Shown here piece after piece: positions 1 through 5,980 of a stretch of 10,360 bases of DNA. The translations under genes and the position numbers were made by a program. The notes beneath the pieces were generated by a model that was given only the letters and a program-made list of their open reading frames with translations, made no database searches and was not told the DNA's origin. The stretch is from the NCBI GenBank assembly GCA_030539595.1, contig JAUNXW010000052.1:1-10360 (forward strand), in the 5' to 3' direction. This DNA is from Methanocorpusculum sp. (GTDB taxonomy: Archaea > Halobacteriota > Methanomicrobia > Methanomicrobiales > Methanocorpusculaceae). Position 1 is the first letter of the stretch; each line of letters opens with the position of its first letter.

Positions 1-161
1 ATTGTTATGTATTGATGTAAGAAATATTGTATAAAATATGGAAATATATTATATGTGATAGCCTAACCTTATTTAGGGATATAACAACATAACGAAAAAT
101 CATGTTCAACTGTGTAACATATCAATTGGACAGCCTCAAAACAATCCCATCAACTACATAC

Positions 162-169
162 TATATTTA
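162..169 (+). promoter_or_regulatory. TATA box of hypD
   Basis: TATATTTA fits the archaeal TATA consensus. Its centre lies about 29 nt upstream of the hypD ATG at 195. Archaeal transcription normally starts some 25-30 nt downstream of the TATA centre, so the transcript would begin at or just before the start codon. No Shine-Dalgarno sequence precedes the ATG, which fits a leaderless mRNA. Confidence 0.6.
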
Positions 170-194
170 ATCCCGAAGATACAATAATTAACCA

Positions 195-1223
195 ATGACA
201 CTTGGCACAGACATAGCAAAAAAAATAGCCGATGTAGTCGACAAAGACATTCACGTGATGCACGTATGCGGAACACACGAAGCCGCCATTTCAAAATACG
301 GAATCCGCTCAGTAATTCCTCCGGAGTTCAAAATAGTAATGGGACCGGGCTGTCCTGTCTGTATTACTCCTCAGGGAGAAATAGATGCTTCCTGCGAACT
401 TGCCGAGCGCGGCTGTATTGTCTGTACATACGGAGACCTTTTGCGTGTTCCGGGCTCAAAAACCTCTCTTGAACATGTAAACGGAGATGTCAGAATTGTT
501 CAGGGAATAGCCAAAGCCGTTGAAATCGCAAAAGAAAACCCGACAAAAGAGGTCGTCTTCATATCTGTCGGATTTGAAACAACAGTTCCGACAGTTGCCG
601 CAACTCTGCTTTGCAAACCTCCTGAGAATTTCAGTATCTTGGTTTCTCACAGATTAGTTCCCCCTGTTATGAAATGGCTTATGGCTCAGGGCGAATCAAA
701 ACTTGACGGATTTATTCTTCCGGGACACGTCTGCGCTGTAATGGGATATCACGAATACGAGCAGTTCAAAGTTCCGCAGGTCGTTGCCGGATTTGAACCC
801 GAAGACATTCTCTTAGGTCTTCTGATGATAGCAGAACAGGTTGAAAACGGAGAAGCAAAAGTTGAAAATGCTTACCCGCGTGTTGTTTCAAGAGAAGGAA
901 ACGTAAAAGCCCAGAAACTTATGGCTGATGTTTTTACACCGACAGATGTTGAGTGGAGAGGTTTTCCTGTAATTCCAGACTCCGGATTAAAACTTAAACC
1001 CGAATTTGAATGCTATGATGCCCAGAAAAAATTCGATCTTGTATATGCGAAGGTCACAAAGAAAGCTGGATGCATCTGCGACAAAGTCCTAAGAGGACTT
1101 GCTGAGCCTTCTGACTGTAAACTTTACGGAAAAGCCTGCACCCCAAGAATTCCTGTCGGACCTTGTATGGTTTCGCACGAAGGAGCCTGCAGAATCTGGT
1201 ATCAGTATTCAAGAAAACAATAA
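195..1223 (+). CDS. hypD: hydrogenase maturation/formation protein HypD
   Basis: HypD is the iron-sulfur scaffold that, together with HypC, assembles the Fe(CN)2CO group of [NiFe]-hydrogenases in the cytoplasm. CN comes from HypE/HypF. The 342-residue product shows the family signatures: MHVCGTHE with Cys25, GPGCPVC with Cys53 and Cys56, SVGFETT around 124-130, LPGHVCAVMG around 175-184, and a C-terminal cysteine cluster (Cys293, 295, 308, 315, 324, 332) that in HypD holds the [4Fe-4S] cluster and redox thiols. Family members run about 340-380 residues, so it looks complete. The ATG at 195 fits the TATA spacing. No other hyp gene is adjacent, so partners must lie elsewhere. Methanogens need it for F420-reducing and other NiFe hydrogenases. 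Confidence 0.96.
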   Translation: MTLGTDIAKKIADVVDKDIHVMHVCGTHEAAISKYGIRSVIPPEFKIVMGPGCPVCITPQGEIDASCELAERGCIVCTYGDLLRVPGSKTSLEHVNGDVRIVQGIAKAVEIAKENPTKEVVFISVGFETTVPTVAATLLCKPPENFSILVSHRLVPPVMKWLMAQGESKLDGFILPGHVCAVMGYHEYEQFKVPQVVAGFEPEDILLGLLMIAEQVENGEAKVENAYPRVVSREGNVKAQKLMADVFTPTDVEWRGFPVIPDSGLKLKPEFECYDAQKKFDLVYAKVTKKAGCICDKVLRGLAEPSDCKLYGKACTPRIPVGPCMVSHEGACRIWYQYSRKQ

Positions 1224-1266
1224 TTTTTTTATTTCGACTGTGTCTGTGTAATACAGTGTTTTTTTT
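1224..1266 (+). terminator. oligo-T terminator region after hypD
   Basis: A run of seven T starts directly after the hypD stop codon (1224-1230) and a run of eight T follows at 1259-1266. Short T-runs are the usual intrinsic termination signal of archaeal RNA polymerase. The second run is flanked by a weak AGTG/CACT inverted repeat. Confidence 0.5.
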
Positions 1267-1270
1267 CACT

Positions 1271-1277
1271 AAAAAAA
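1271..1277 (-). terminator. oligo-T terminator of the Sm/winged-helix operon
   Basis: Seven A on the + strand read as seven T on the minus strand, three bases past the stop codon of the gene ending at 1281. With the + strand T-runs just to the left, this makes a compact bidirectional termination zone between two convergent genes. Confidence 0.45.
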
Positions 1278-1280
1278 GAT

Positions 1281-1640
1281 TTATTCCATCTCTGAAAAGA
1301 CCAGTTCATAGACCCAGTCTTCGAGCATGGGACATTTTGAAACATCACATTCTTCATCGCATGCGACGCATGGAATGATTTTATCTCCCGCCATAAGAAG
1401 AGAGACATCAAAGACAGCCGATTTTTTCGCGGGCTTGATTAAATATGTCCGCGTTTTATCTTTCTTATACTCAAAACGTTCGATTAGCCCGTCTGTTTCA
1501 AGTCTCTTTAAAATGCGCGAACAAGTTCTGCTGTCAACATCGATTTCTTTCCAGAGGTCGCTTTGCGCAATTCCTTCCGGATATGATCTGATGCATTTCA
1601 GAGCAAGTTCGTTTTGTTCCTGTTCGGTCTCCTTTGTCAT
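1281..1640 (-). CDS. winged-helix protein with four-Cys Fe-S-type C-terminus, TFE-beta/RPC34-like
   Basis: The 119-residue product has a winged-helix fold at about residues 10-70: a recognition-helix pattern (QSDLWKEIDVDSRTCSRILKRLE), then GLIERFEYKKDKTRTYLI as the wing. It ends in PCVACDEECDVSKC followed by PMLEDW. The cysteines 91, 94, 98 and 103 are spaced C-x2-C-x3-C-x4-C, followed by a Met (105) and a Trp (109). This layout (PC..C...C....C..M..W) resembles, as I remember it, the C-terminus of RNA polymerase III subunit RPC39/RPC34 and archaeal TFE-beta, whose cysteines bind a [4Fe-4S] cluster. I infer a TFE-beta-like basal initiation factor. A metal- or redox-sensing MarR/Lrp-type repressor is the alternative. 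It starts 4 nt after the Sm gene stop and so is co-transcribed with it. Confidence 0.7.
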   Translation of the reverse strand: MTKETEQEQNELALKCIRSYPEGIAQSDLWKEIDVDSRTCSRILKRLETDGLIERFEYKKDKTRTYLIKPAKKSAVFDVSLLMAGDKIIPCVACDEECDVSKCPMLEDWVYELVFSEME

Positions 1641-1644
1641 GTTT

Positions 1645-1878
1645 TCAGTTTATCGGAGAAATGCTCAGGATGTTGTTTCCGCGAATCACGACTGTGCCGA
1701 GGTTTCTTTTTGCATTTCCTCTGATTTCTATGACATCTTCCATGTGAAGGTTCAAATATTCATCCATTGCGACTAAGATGCCTTCAAATTTACATCCTTC
1801 GTCTTTTATTTCTACTGAGATTTTTGAGTCAACGAGTGAGTTGACTTTTTTTATCGGAAGAACAATACTTGATACCAT
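1645..1878 (-). CDS. Sm-like (Lsm/SmAP) RNA-binding protein
   Basis: This 77-residue protein is an archaeal Sm-like protein, which forms a heptameric or hexameric ring that binds U-rich RNA and acts in RNA processing or chaperoning. The Sm1 motif spans about residues 11-50, with the hydrophobic/Gly pattern ISVEIKDEGCKFEGILVAMD and the RNA-contacting DEYLNLHMEDV segment (Asp39, Asn43). The Sm2 motif is GTVVIRGNNILSISP with Arg66-Gly67. Length is typical of SmAP1/2. The frequent archaeal neighbour, ribosomal protein L37e, is absent. Instead a winged-helix gene follows after 4 nt. The ATG at 1878 has a TATA-like element about 31 nt upstream and no Shine-Dalgarno sequence. Confidence 0.92.
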   Translation of the reverse strand: MVSSIVLPIKKVNSLVDSKISVEIKDEGCKFEGILVAMDEYLNLHMEDVIEIRGNAKRNLGTVVIRGNNILSISPIN

Positions 1879-1883
1879 AAGTA

Positions 1884-1909
1884 AATTAGGTTGGATATAT
1901 TACCTAATT
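1884..1909. promoter_or_regulatory. perfect 8-bp palindrome in the Sm operon promoter
   Basis: AATTAGGT (1884-1891) and ACCTAATT (1902-1909) are exact inverted repeats separated by 10 nt. They occupy roughly -6 to -31 relative to the Sm start codon. The distal arm overlaps the likely TATA box, so a dimeric protein bound here would block TBP. An operator role is inference. Confidence 0.5.
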
Positions 1910-1912
1910 AAT
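1905..1912 (-). promoter_or_regulatory. TATA box of the Sm/winged-helix operon
   Basis: On the minus strand this reads ATTAATTA, centred about 30 nt upstream of the ATG at 1878, the same spacing as other promoters in this window. A second A/T stretch at 1893-1903 is too close to the ATG to serve. Confidence 0.45.
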
Positions 1913-1967
1913 CTGCGGATTTGAAATTCTGAAAATCTATTTATTTGTGCTATTCGCCTGCTAAAAT

Positions 1968-2468
1968 TCAGATGGTGATTGATTCCACAGCTTCAAGCGC
2001 GGAAAGTTCATCTATTGCCGCAGCCGGTATTTTGCCGTCGATGATTATTACAAGTCTGGGGTTTTCGACGAAGTAGGGGTCTGTGACAAATATCTGGCGC
2101 AGTGTTAGGTCGTGAGAAGCGATGACTGATACTGCTGCGGCGACTATATTTTTTCCGCCCGCGTTTTTGGGAATTATTGTGACAACCGAGAGACCTATGT
2201 TTTTGGCGACATCGGTTAAGTCCGGTGTTACTCTTAAGCGCGTGAATATGGGTTCGAGTTCATCAAAGTCCATTATGCGCTTTATTGTTGTGTCAACAAC
2301 TCTTCGGTCTACTTTTATGACGCGGGCAAGCGCTGAGGCTGATATTTCTATTCCGTTGGCGTTTACTTTTCCTTCCTCTGAGATTCCAAGACCGTTTTCA
2401 ATCAGAAATCTTACTACGCGCTGCTGCGAGGGTGAGTCTTTGAATAGTGAAAGTATTTTATTCCACAT
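1968..2468 (-). CDS. ACT-domain predicted regulator of amino acid metabolism
   Basis: The product resembles the archaeal family described as 'predicted regulator of amino acid metabolism, contains ACT domain' (COG2150). From the chosen start it has 166 residues. The N-terminal half (MWNKIL, FKDSPSQQRVVRFLIENG, then SASALARVIKVDRRVVDTTI) is a helix-turn-helix-like DNA-binding region. The C-terminal half (VVTIIPKNAGGKNIVAAAVSV through the VESITI end) has the beta-alpha-beta-beta-alpha-beta pattern of an ACT ligand-binding domain, which commonly senses amino acids. The frame stays open upstream to an ATG at 2546, with another at 2495. I prefer 2468 because homologues begin with MW, a TATA-like element is centred 30 nt upstream, and the extra residues are basic low-complexity. 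Target genes are unknown. Confidence 0.85.
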   Translation of the reverse strand: MWNKILSLFKDSPSQQRVVRFLIENGLGISEEGKVNANGIEISASALARVIKVDRRVVDTTIKRIMDFDELEPIFTRLRVTPDLTDVAKNIGLSVVTIIPKNAGGKNIVAAAVSVIASHDLTLRQIFVTDPYFVENPRLVIIIDGKIPAAAIDELSALEAVESITI

Positions 2469-2492
2469 TGTATAAAATTGTCTGTTGCGTGA

Positions 2493-2503
2493 CATATTAA
2501 TAC
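2493..2503 (-). promoter_or_regulatory. TATA box of the ACT-domain regulator
   Basis: The minus strand reads GTATTAATATG, centred 30 nt before the ATG at 2468. This supports that start over the upstream ATGs at 2495 and 2546, the first of which lies inside the TATA element. Confidence 0.5.
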
Positions 2504-2560
2504 ATTCGTTGAGTTTTTGAGATTTTCTTTTTTGAAATTTGTACAAATAATTTCAACAGG

Positions 2561-2568
2561 TTTATTTA
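2561..2568 (+). promoter_or_regulatory. likely TATA box of tRNA-Leu
   Basis: TTTATTTA lies 31-38 nt upstream of the mature tRNA 5' end. This is a fitting distance for an archaeal TATA box with a short 5' leader removed by RNase P. Confidence 0.4.
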
Positions 2569-2598
2569 GTTGTTTAACCGATATGTATAGGTCAAAAG

Positions 2599-2683
2599 GC
2601 GAGGGTAGCCAAGCCAGGTCAACGGCGCTAGCTTGAGGGGCTAGTCTAGTAGTAGTTCTTGGGTTCGAATCCCATCCCTCGCA
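2599..2683 (+). tRNA. tRNA-Leu (anticodon GAG)
   Basis: This is an 85-nt class II tRNA. The acceptor stem GCGAGGG (2599-2605) pairs with CCCTCGC (2676-2682), followed by discriminator A2683. The D stem is GCC (2608-2610) with GGC (2624-2626), and the D loop contains the invariant GG. The anticodon stem CTAGC (2628-2632) pairs with GCTAG (2640-2644) around the loop TTGAGGG, giving anticodon GAG (2635-2637) for CUC/CUU leucine codons. A variable arm of about 14 nt can form CTA/TAG pairs. The T loop is TTCGAAT (2664-2670) with a GGG/CCC stem and one T-T mismatch at its base. No CCA is encoded and no intron is seen. T-rich sequence follows (CTGTTTTGTTTT). Confidence 0.97.
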
Positions 2684-2870
2684 CTGTTTTGTTTTATTGA
2701 TTGACTTTTCTAAAAAATTTATTTGGCTTTTTCTCGTCTTATGTGAAAAAAATACAATCCTCATAATTTTCACAGATTTGCGGACAAGATAATCGTCAAT
2801 CAAAACGAACTGATAAAGTGAGGACTAAACTTAACACAAGAAAAATAAATTATTGAGTGATTAGCTACAA

Positions 2871-4058
2871 TTGGTTAAAATTAGCGGTTTCATTTATTTT
2901 TTGAAACAAGATAACGAAGCCTCGCTAAACAGCATCCGCCGTAATCATAGAAAATCAATCAATAAATATTGCTCCAAAGAGAAAAATTATATCTGCAGAT
3001 ATCATTCATTAACACAGGTAAACATCTTGGACTCATCCGAAAAAGACAAATGCCCGATAATATTTCTTCCGGGAATACTTGGAAGCCGCCTCTACACACA
3101 GGACGGTCAGTTAGTGTGGTTTTCAATATACGGAATATCACGCAATACAGAAAATCTCGCAATAGAAAACGAACTTGCAGTTAAAAACAACTTCACAAAT
3201 CTAAACGGCAAACCTGCGGTCGAAAGAGAATACGGCTCTGTAGGTCTGTATCTGCCGTTAATCGACAGGCTCTGCGCTGATTTTCCTGACAGAGAGATTT
3301 ATCTCTTCTCCTATGATTTCAGAAAATCATGCGCCGATACAGCCGACAAACTCAATGAACAGATAGAGTTCATCTTAAACAATTCAGCGCACGAAAAAGT
3401 AGACGTTGTCGGTCACAGTATGGGCGGACTTGTAATATCATCTTACGCTGAAAAATACGGCACAGAAAAACTAAATAAAATTGTTACGCTTGGAACTCCA
3501 TACGAAGGAGCTCCAAACTGTATTTATGTAACGGTCAACGGAGCATTTTTCGGTCTCCCCTATTACCTCATTGAGCAGTCGGGAATAACCCGCGAGATGG
3601 TTTCAAAATACCCGGGAGTTATTGAACTCTTCCCTTCAGTTGAATATCTTAAAAATCATCCGTTCAAAGAAGATGAAAAAACTCTGTCAACAGAAGAGAC
3701 CGAAAATATTCTAAGAGATAAATTCGGTGAACTTTATGACATCAGTCAGGCAAAAATATTCTCGCGAAACGTTAACGGGGCGCACAAAATCGCAGCTTTG
3801 AATAATTCATATTTTGCCGTCGGCAAAAACCGTCTGACAACAATCTCGGTTATTTTTAAAGACGGCATCACCAAAAAAATTTATTCGCGTAAAGGAGACG
3901 GAGATGTTCCTTATGATTCGGGAACTATGTTCGGGCTTTTGGAAAAACTCGGCGAGGACGATAAGGGAAGAAAACGTTTTGTTTCATTCAGCGTCAAACA
4001 CAATAATCTGCTTATAGCGCCCGAACCGCTTAACTGGATAAGAAGTGTGCTGAGCTGA
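2871..4058 (+). CDS. LCAT-family alpha/beta hydrolase (lipase/acyltransferase-like)
   Basis: The 395-residue product matches the lecithin:cholesterol acyltransferase family, serine hydrolases or acyltransferases acting on acyl esters. Residues 62-73 (PIIFLPGILGSR) carry the oxyanion-side HG-like strand motif. FSYDFRKS (146-153) corresponds to the family FxYDWR motif. GHSMGG (181-186) is the nucleophile elbow with Ser183. TLGTPYEGAP (207-215) is the family signature after the elbow. GDGDVPYDS supplies the likely acid Asp343, and VKHNNLL the likely His377. No signal peptide or membrane segment is evident. The start is uncertain: there is no ATG before residue 184, and in-frame TTG codons lie at 2871, 2901 and 3027. 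The conserved domain begins only near residue 60, and the N-terminal 55 residues are basic and unlike the family. Substrate unknown; an esterase is equally possible. Confidence 0.82.
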   Translation: MVKISGFIYFLKQDNEASLNSIRRNHRKSINKYCSKEKNYICRYHSLTQVNILDSSEKDKCPIIFLPGILGSRLYTQDGQLVWFSIYGISRNTENLAIENELAVKNNFTNLNGKPAVEREYGSVGLYLPLIDRLCADFPDREIYLFSYDFRKSCADTADKLNEQIEFILNNSAHEKVDVVGHSMGGLVISSYAEKYGTEKLNKIVTLGTPYEGAPNCIYVTVNGAFFGLPYYLIEQSGITREMVSKYPGVIELFPSVEYLKNHPFKEDEKTLSTEETENILRDKFGELYDISQAKIFSRNVNGAHKIAALNNSYFAVGKNRLTTISVIFKDGITKKIYSRKGDGDVPYDSGTMFGLLEKLGEDDKGRKRFVSFSVKHNNLLIAPEPLNWIRSVLS

Positions 4059-4092
4059 GATATTTTTTCCTGAGTGAGCCGAAGGCTGGCGA

Positions 4093-4138
4093 GTGGTTTT
4101 CGTGGTATAACGAAACGCACCCACACCGCAACAGAATA
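4093..4138. repeat. dispersed intergenic hairpin repeat, copy 1
   Basis: This 46-bp element closely matches the one at 6851-6895. The first 22-23 bases differ at one position, and both end in CAACAGAATA. It contains an inverted repeat, TTTCGT (4098-4103) and ACGAAA (4110-4115), around a 6-nt loop, with an outer GTGG/CCAC pair (4093-4096 with 4121-4124). It sits in the spacer after the LCAT-family gene. Confidence 0.65.
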
Positions 4139-4163
4139 GTTAGACTAAATCTTGTCCAACAGA

Positions 4164-4183
4164 TCTATCCACTATTGGATAGA
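4164..4183. repeat. perfect 8-bp hairpin upstream of the acyl-CoA synthetase
   Basis: TCTATCCA (4164-4171) and TGGATAGA (4176-4183) form an exact inverted repeat around CTAT. It lies some 100 nt before the downstream gene's start and upstream of its likely TATA box (4211-4219). It could be an operator or part of an upstream terminator; no T-run follows directly, so a terminator is less likely. Confidence 0.5.
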
Positions 4184-4210
4184 ATCACCTCTTTGTCCAA
4201 AATCCGTCTC

Positions 4211-4219
4211 TATTATAAT
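4211..4219 (+). promoter_or_regulatory. possible TATA box of acyl-CoA synthetase
   Basis: TATTATAAT would place the start of transcription near 4240, giving a leader of about 40 nt that includes the Shine-Dalgarno sequence. A second candidate, GTATTATC at 4242-4249, would start transcription too close to the Shine-Dalgarno sequence. Confidence 0.35.
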
Positions 4220-4265
4220 CCACCAAAACCAACATACTAAGGTATTATCTACTGTTAAGACAATA

Positions 4266-4274
4266 GAGGAGTGA
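4266..4274 (+). promoter_or_regulatory. ribosome binding site deciding the TTG start
   Basis: GAGGAGTGA lies 7 nt before the TTG at 4282 and is complementary to the archaeal 16S rRNA 3' end. It supports the TTG start of the acyl-CoA synthetase. The GTG inside it at 4271 is out of frame and soon meets a stop. Confidence 0.65.
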
Positions 4275-4281
4275 ATATCAC

Positions 4282-5976
4282 TTGGCAGCACTAAACTACA
4301 CTGAAGAAGATAAACGGTCTCTTTATCAGGCGTTATTATACGGATATAATCGCGCAGGGGACAATTCAATAATTCTTGCATTTTACGGCAGGCACATGCT
4401 GTTTAAGCAGTTCATGGATGAAGTCAGCGCAACAGCTGCGGCTTTCATCAAACACGGCGTGAAAAAAGGCGACTGCATAACAATTTACGCACCGAATATT
4501 CCACAAAGCGTAATCGCATTATACGCAGCAAACCGCATTGGTGCAATAGGAAATATGGTTCACCCGCTTTCAACAAAACAGGAGGTTCAATACGCAATAG
4601 ACCTCACCGAAAGCAAAATTGTTCTGACTGTTGAACTCAACGAAGAACTTGTCTCAAACAACAAAGACCTTGAAGTAATCCGCTGCAAAACAGCGGGTTA
4701 CTTCCCGACCAATCTCAAAGGACTTGTGATGAAAGCAGGTTTCGGATTTGCAATGCGTAAATACGGTTCTGTCGAAAATGTCAAAGCTGTTACCGCATGG
4801 ACTGATTTACTTGAAGAAGGTAAAAAACTCATAGCTGAAGGATTCACACTTCCCAAAGAAGACGGAAAAGCAGAAGATACAGCCGTCATCATGTACACCG
4901 GAGGAACAACAGGAGTTTCAAAAGGTGTAATGCTTTCAAACTATGCAGTCAACTCAATTTCAATGCAGATGCTTATTGATGTCGGTGTCGGAAAGACTGA
5001 TGTTGAAGACGGCTTCCTTGCAATTCTTCCGATATTTCACGCCTTCGGTCTTGCCGTTACAATTCACGCTCCTCTTATCTCCGGCATGAAAGTCGTTTTA
5101 GTACCGCGCTTTGACCCGAAAGGCTGTTTCAATGAAATCAAGCGTGAAAATATTTTATTTGTTCCGGGTGTTCCCGCATTGTTTGAGAGAATGTATCCGT
5201 TCTTTGAAAACTACGACATGTCAAAAATGAAACTCATGTGCAGCGGAGGGGACAGAGTTTCTGCCGAGCTTGCAGCAAAATACAATAAAATTCTTGCACG
5301 TGACCACGCTGATGTCAAGTTCAGAGCCGGCTACGGTTTAACCGAAGCAAGCGGTACATGTACACTTGTTCCAAACGACTACGACGTTTTACCTTCCGGC
5401 TGTATTGGAGTTCCAATGACGGGAACGCAGATTTGCGTTGTGAAGCCGGGAACAACCGAAGAAGTTCCCGAAGGTGAAGAAGGAGAACTTTGTTTCCTCG
5501 GACCGGCAATTATGAAAGGGTATCTGAAAAACGAGGAGGCAACAAACGAAGTCCTGAGAAAACATGCGGACGGAAAAACATGGCTTCATACGGGAGACAT
5601 TGTTGCTGTTAGAAAAGACGGCAATATCTGTTTCCGCTCACGCTATAAGAGGCTCGTTAAGGTTAACGGCTACAATGTTTACCCTTCGGTTATTGAAGAA
5701 ATAGTTCAGGCTCATCCTTCGGTTAAACAGGTTTGTGCAGTCACAACCCCGTGGAAAGACAACCGCAAGATAAAACTCTTCGTTGTTTTAAACGAAGGTG
5801 CTAATGCGGCAACAGTTGAATCTGATTTAATTGAGTTCGCTAAAAAAAGCGGTCTCAGCCGCTGGAGTATTCCCGTAAAAGTTGAGGTTGTTGAGGCTTT
5901 GCCGATGACAAAATTCAGCAAGGTGGATTATATGCTTCTTGAAAAACAGGAGCTTGAAAATTCCAAAAAACAGTGA
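4282..5976 (+). CDS. AMP-forming acyl-CoA synthetase (fatty-acid CoA ligase family)
   Basis: The 564-residue product belongs to the ANL superfamily (adenylate-forming acyl-CoA synthetases, CaiC/FadD-like), which turn a carboxylic acid, ATP and CoA into acyl-CoA, AMP and PPi. Visible motifs are the P-loop YTGGTTGVSKG (205-215), GYGLTEAS (350-357), LHTGD (435-439), the hinge region YKRLVKVNGYNVYP (455-468), and the C-terminal PMTKFSKVDY (541-550) with the likely catalytic Lys547. The usual Gly before that lysine is Ser here. Length is normal and no transmembrane segment is seen. The TTG start is supported by a Shine-Dalgarno sequence 7 nt upstream. Substrate chain length cannot be read from sequence: fatty, branched-chain or aromatic acids are all possible. 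It follows the LCAT-like hydrolase on the same strand after 223 bp, so a functional link is possible but separate transcription is likely. Confidence 0.93.
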   Translation: MAALNYTEEDKRSLYQALLYGYNRAGDNSIILAFYGRHMLFKQFMDEVSATAAAFIKHGVKKGDCITIYAPNIPQSVIALYAANRIGAIGNMVHPLSTKQEVQYAIDLTESKIVLTVELNEELVSNNKDLEVIRCKTAGYFPTNLKGLVMKAGFGFAMRKYGSVENVKAVTAWTDLLEEGKKLIAEGFTLPKEDGKAEDTAVIMYTGGTTGVSKGVMLSNYAVNSISMQMLIDVGVGKTDVEDGFLAILPIFHAFGLAVTIHAPLISGMKVVLVPRFDPKGCFNEIKRENILFVPGVPALFERMYPFFENYDMSKMKLMCSGGDRVSAELAAKYNKILARDHADVKFRAGYGLTEASGTCTLVPNDYDVLPSGCIGVPMTGTQICVVKPGTTEEVPEGEEGELCFLGPAIMKGYLKNEEATNEVLRKHADGKTWLHTGDIVAVRKDGNICFRSRYKRLVKVNGYNVYPSVIEEIVQAHPSVKQVCAVTTPWKDNRKIKLFVVLNEGANAATVESDLIEFAKKSGLSRWSIPVKVEVVEALPMTKFSKVDYMLLEKQELENSKKQ

Positions 5977-5980
5977 TTAT

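Noticed and set aside
1..161. Possible gene end or RNA in the A/T-rich left edge
   Set aside because: No open frame of useful length and no RNA fold seen; only A/T-rich sequence with a weak CCTAA/TTAGG inverted repeat at 62-77.
1327..1776. Plus-strand open frame of 149 codons
   Set aside because: It is antisense to both the winged-helix and Sm genes, whose products have recognisable folds; it is a shadow frame.
2469..2546. Longer starts of the ACT-domain regulator at 2495 and 2546
   Set aside because: The added residues are basic low-complexity sequence, and the likely TATA box lies inside this stretch.
2414..2803. Minus-strand open frame of 129 codons across the tRNA
   Set aside because: It runs antisense through the tRNA-Leu gene (giving the typical spurious GWDSNPR-type peptide) and overlaps the regulator gene; not a real protein.
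2684..2870. Possible integrated element beside the tRNA
   Set aside because: No integrase and no second copy of the tRNA 3' end occur in the window; only A/T-rich spacer is visible.
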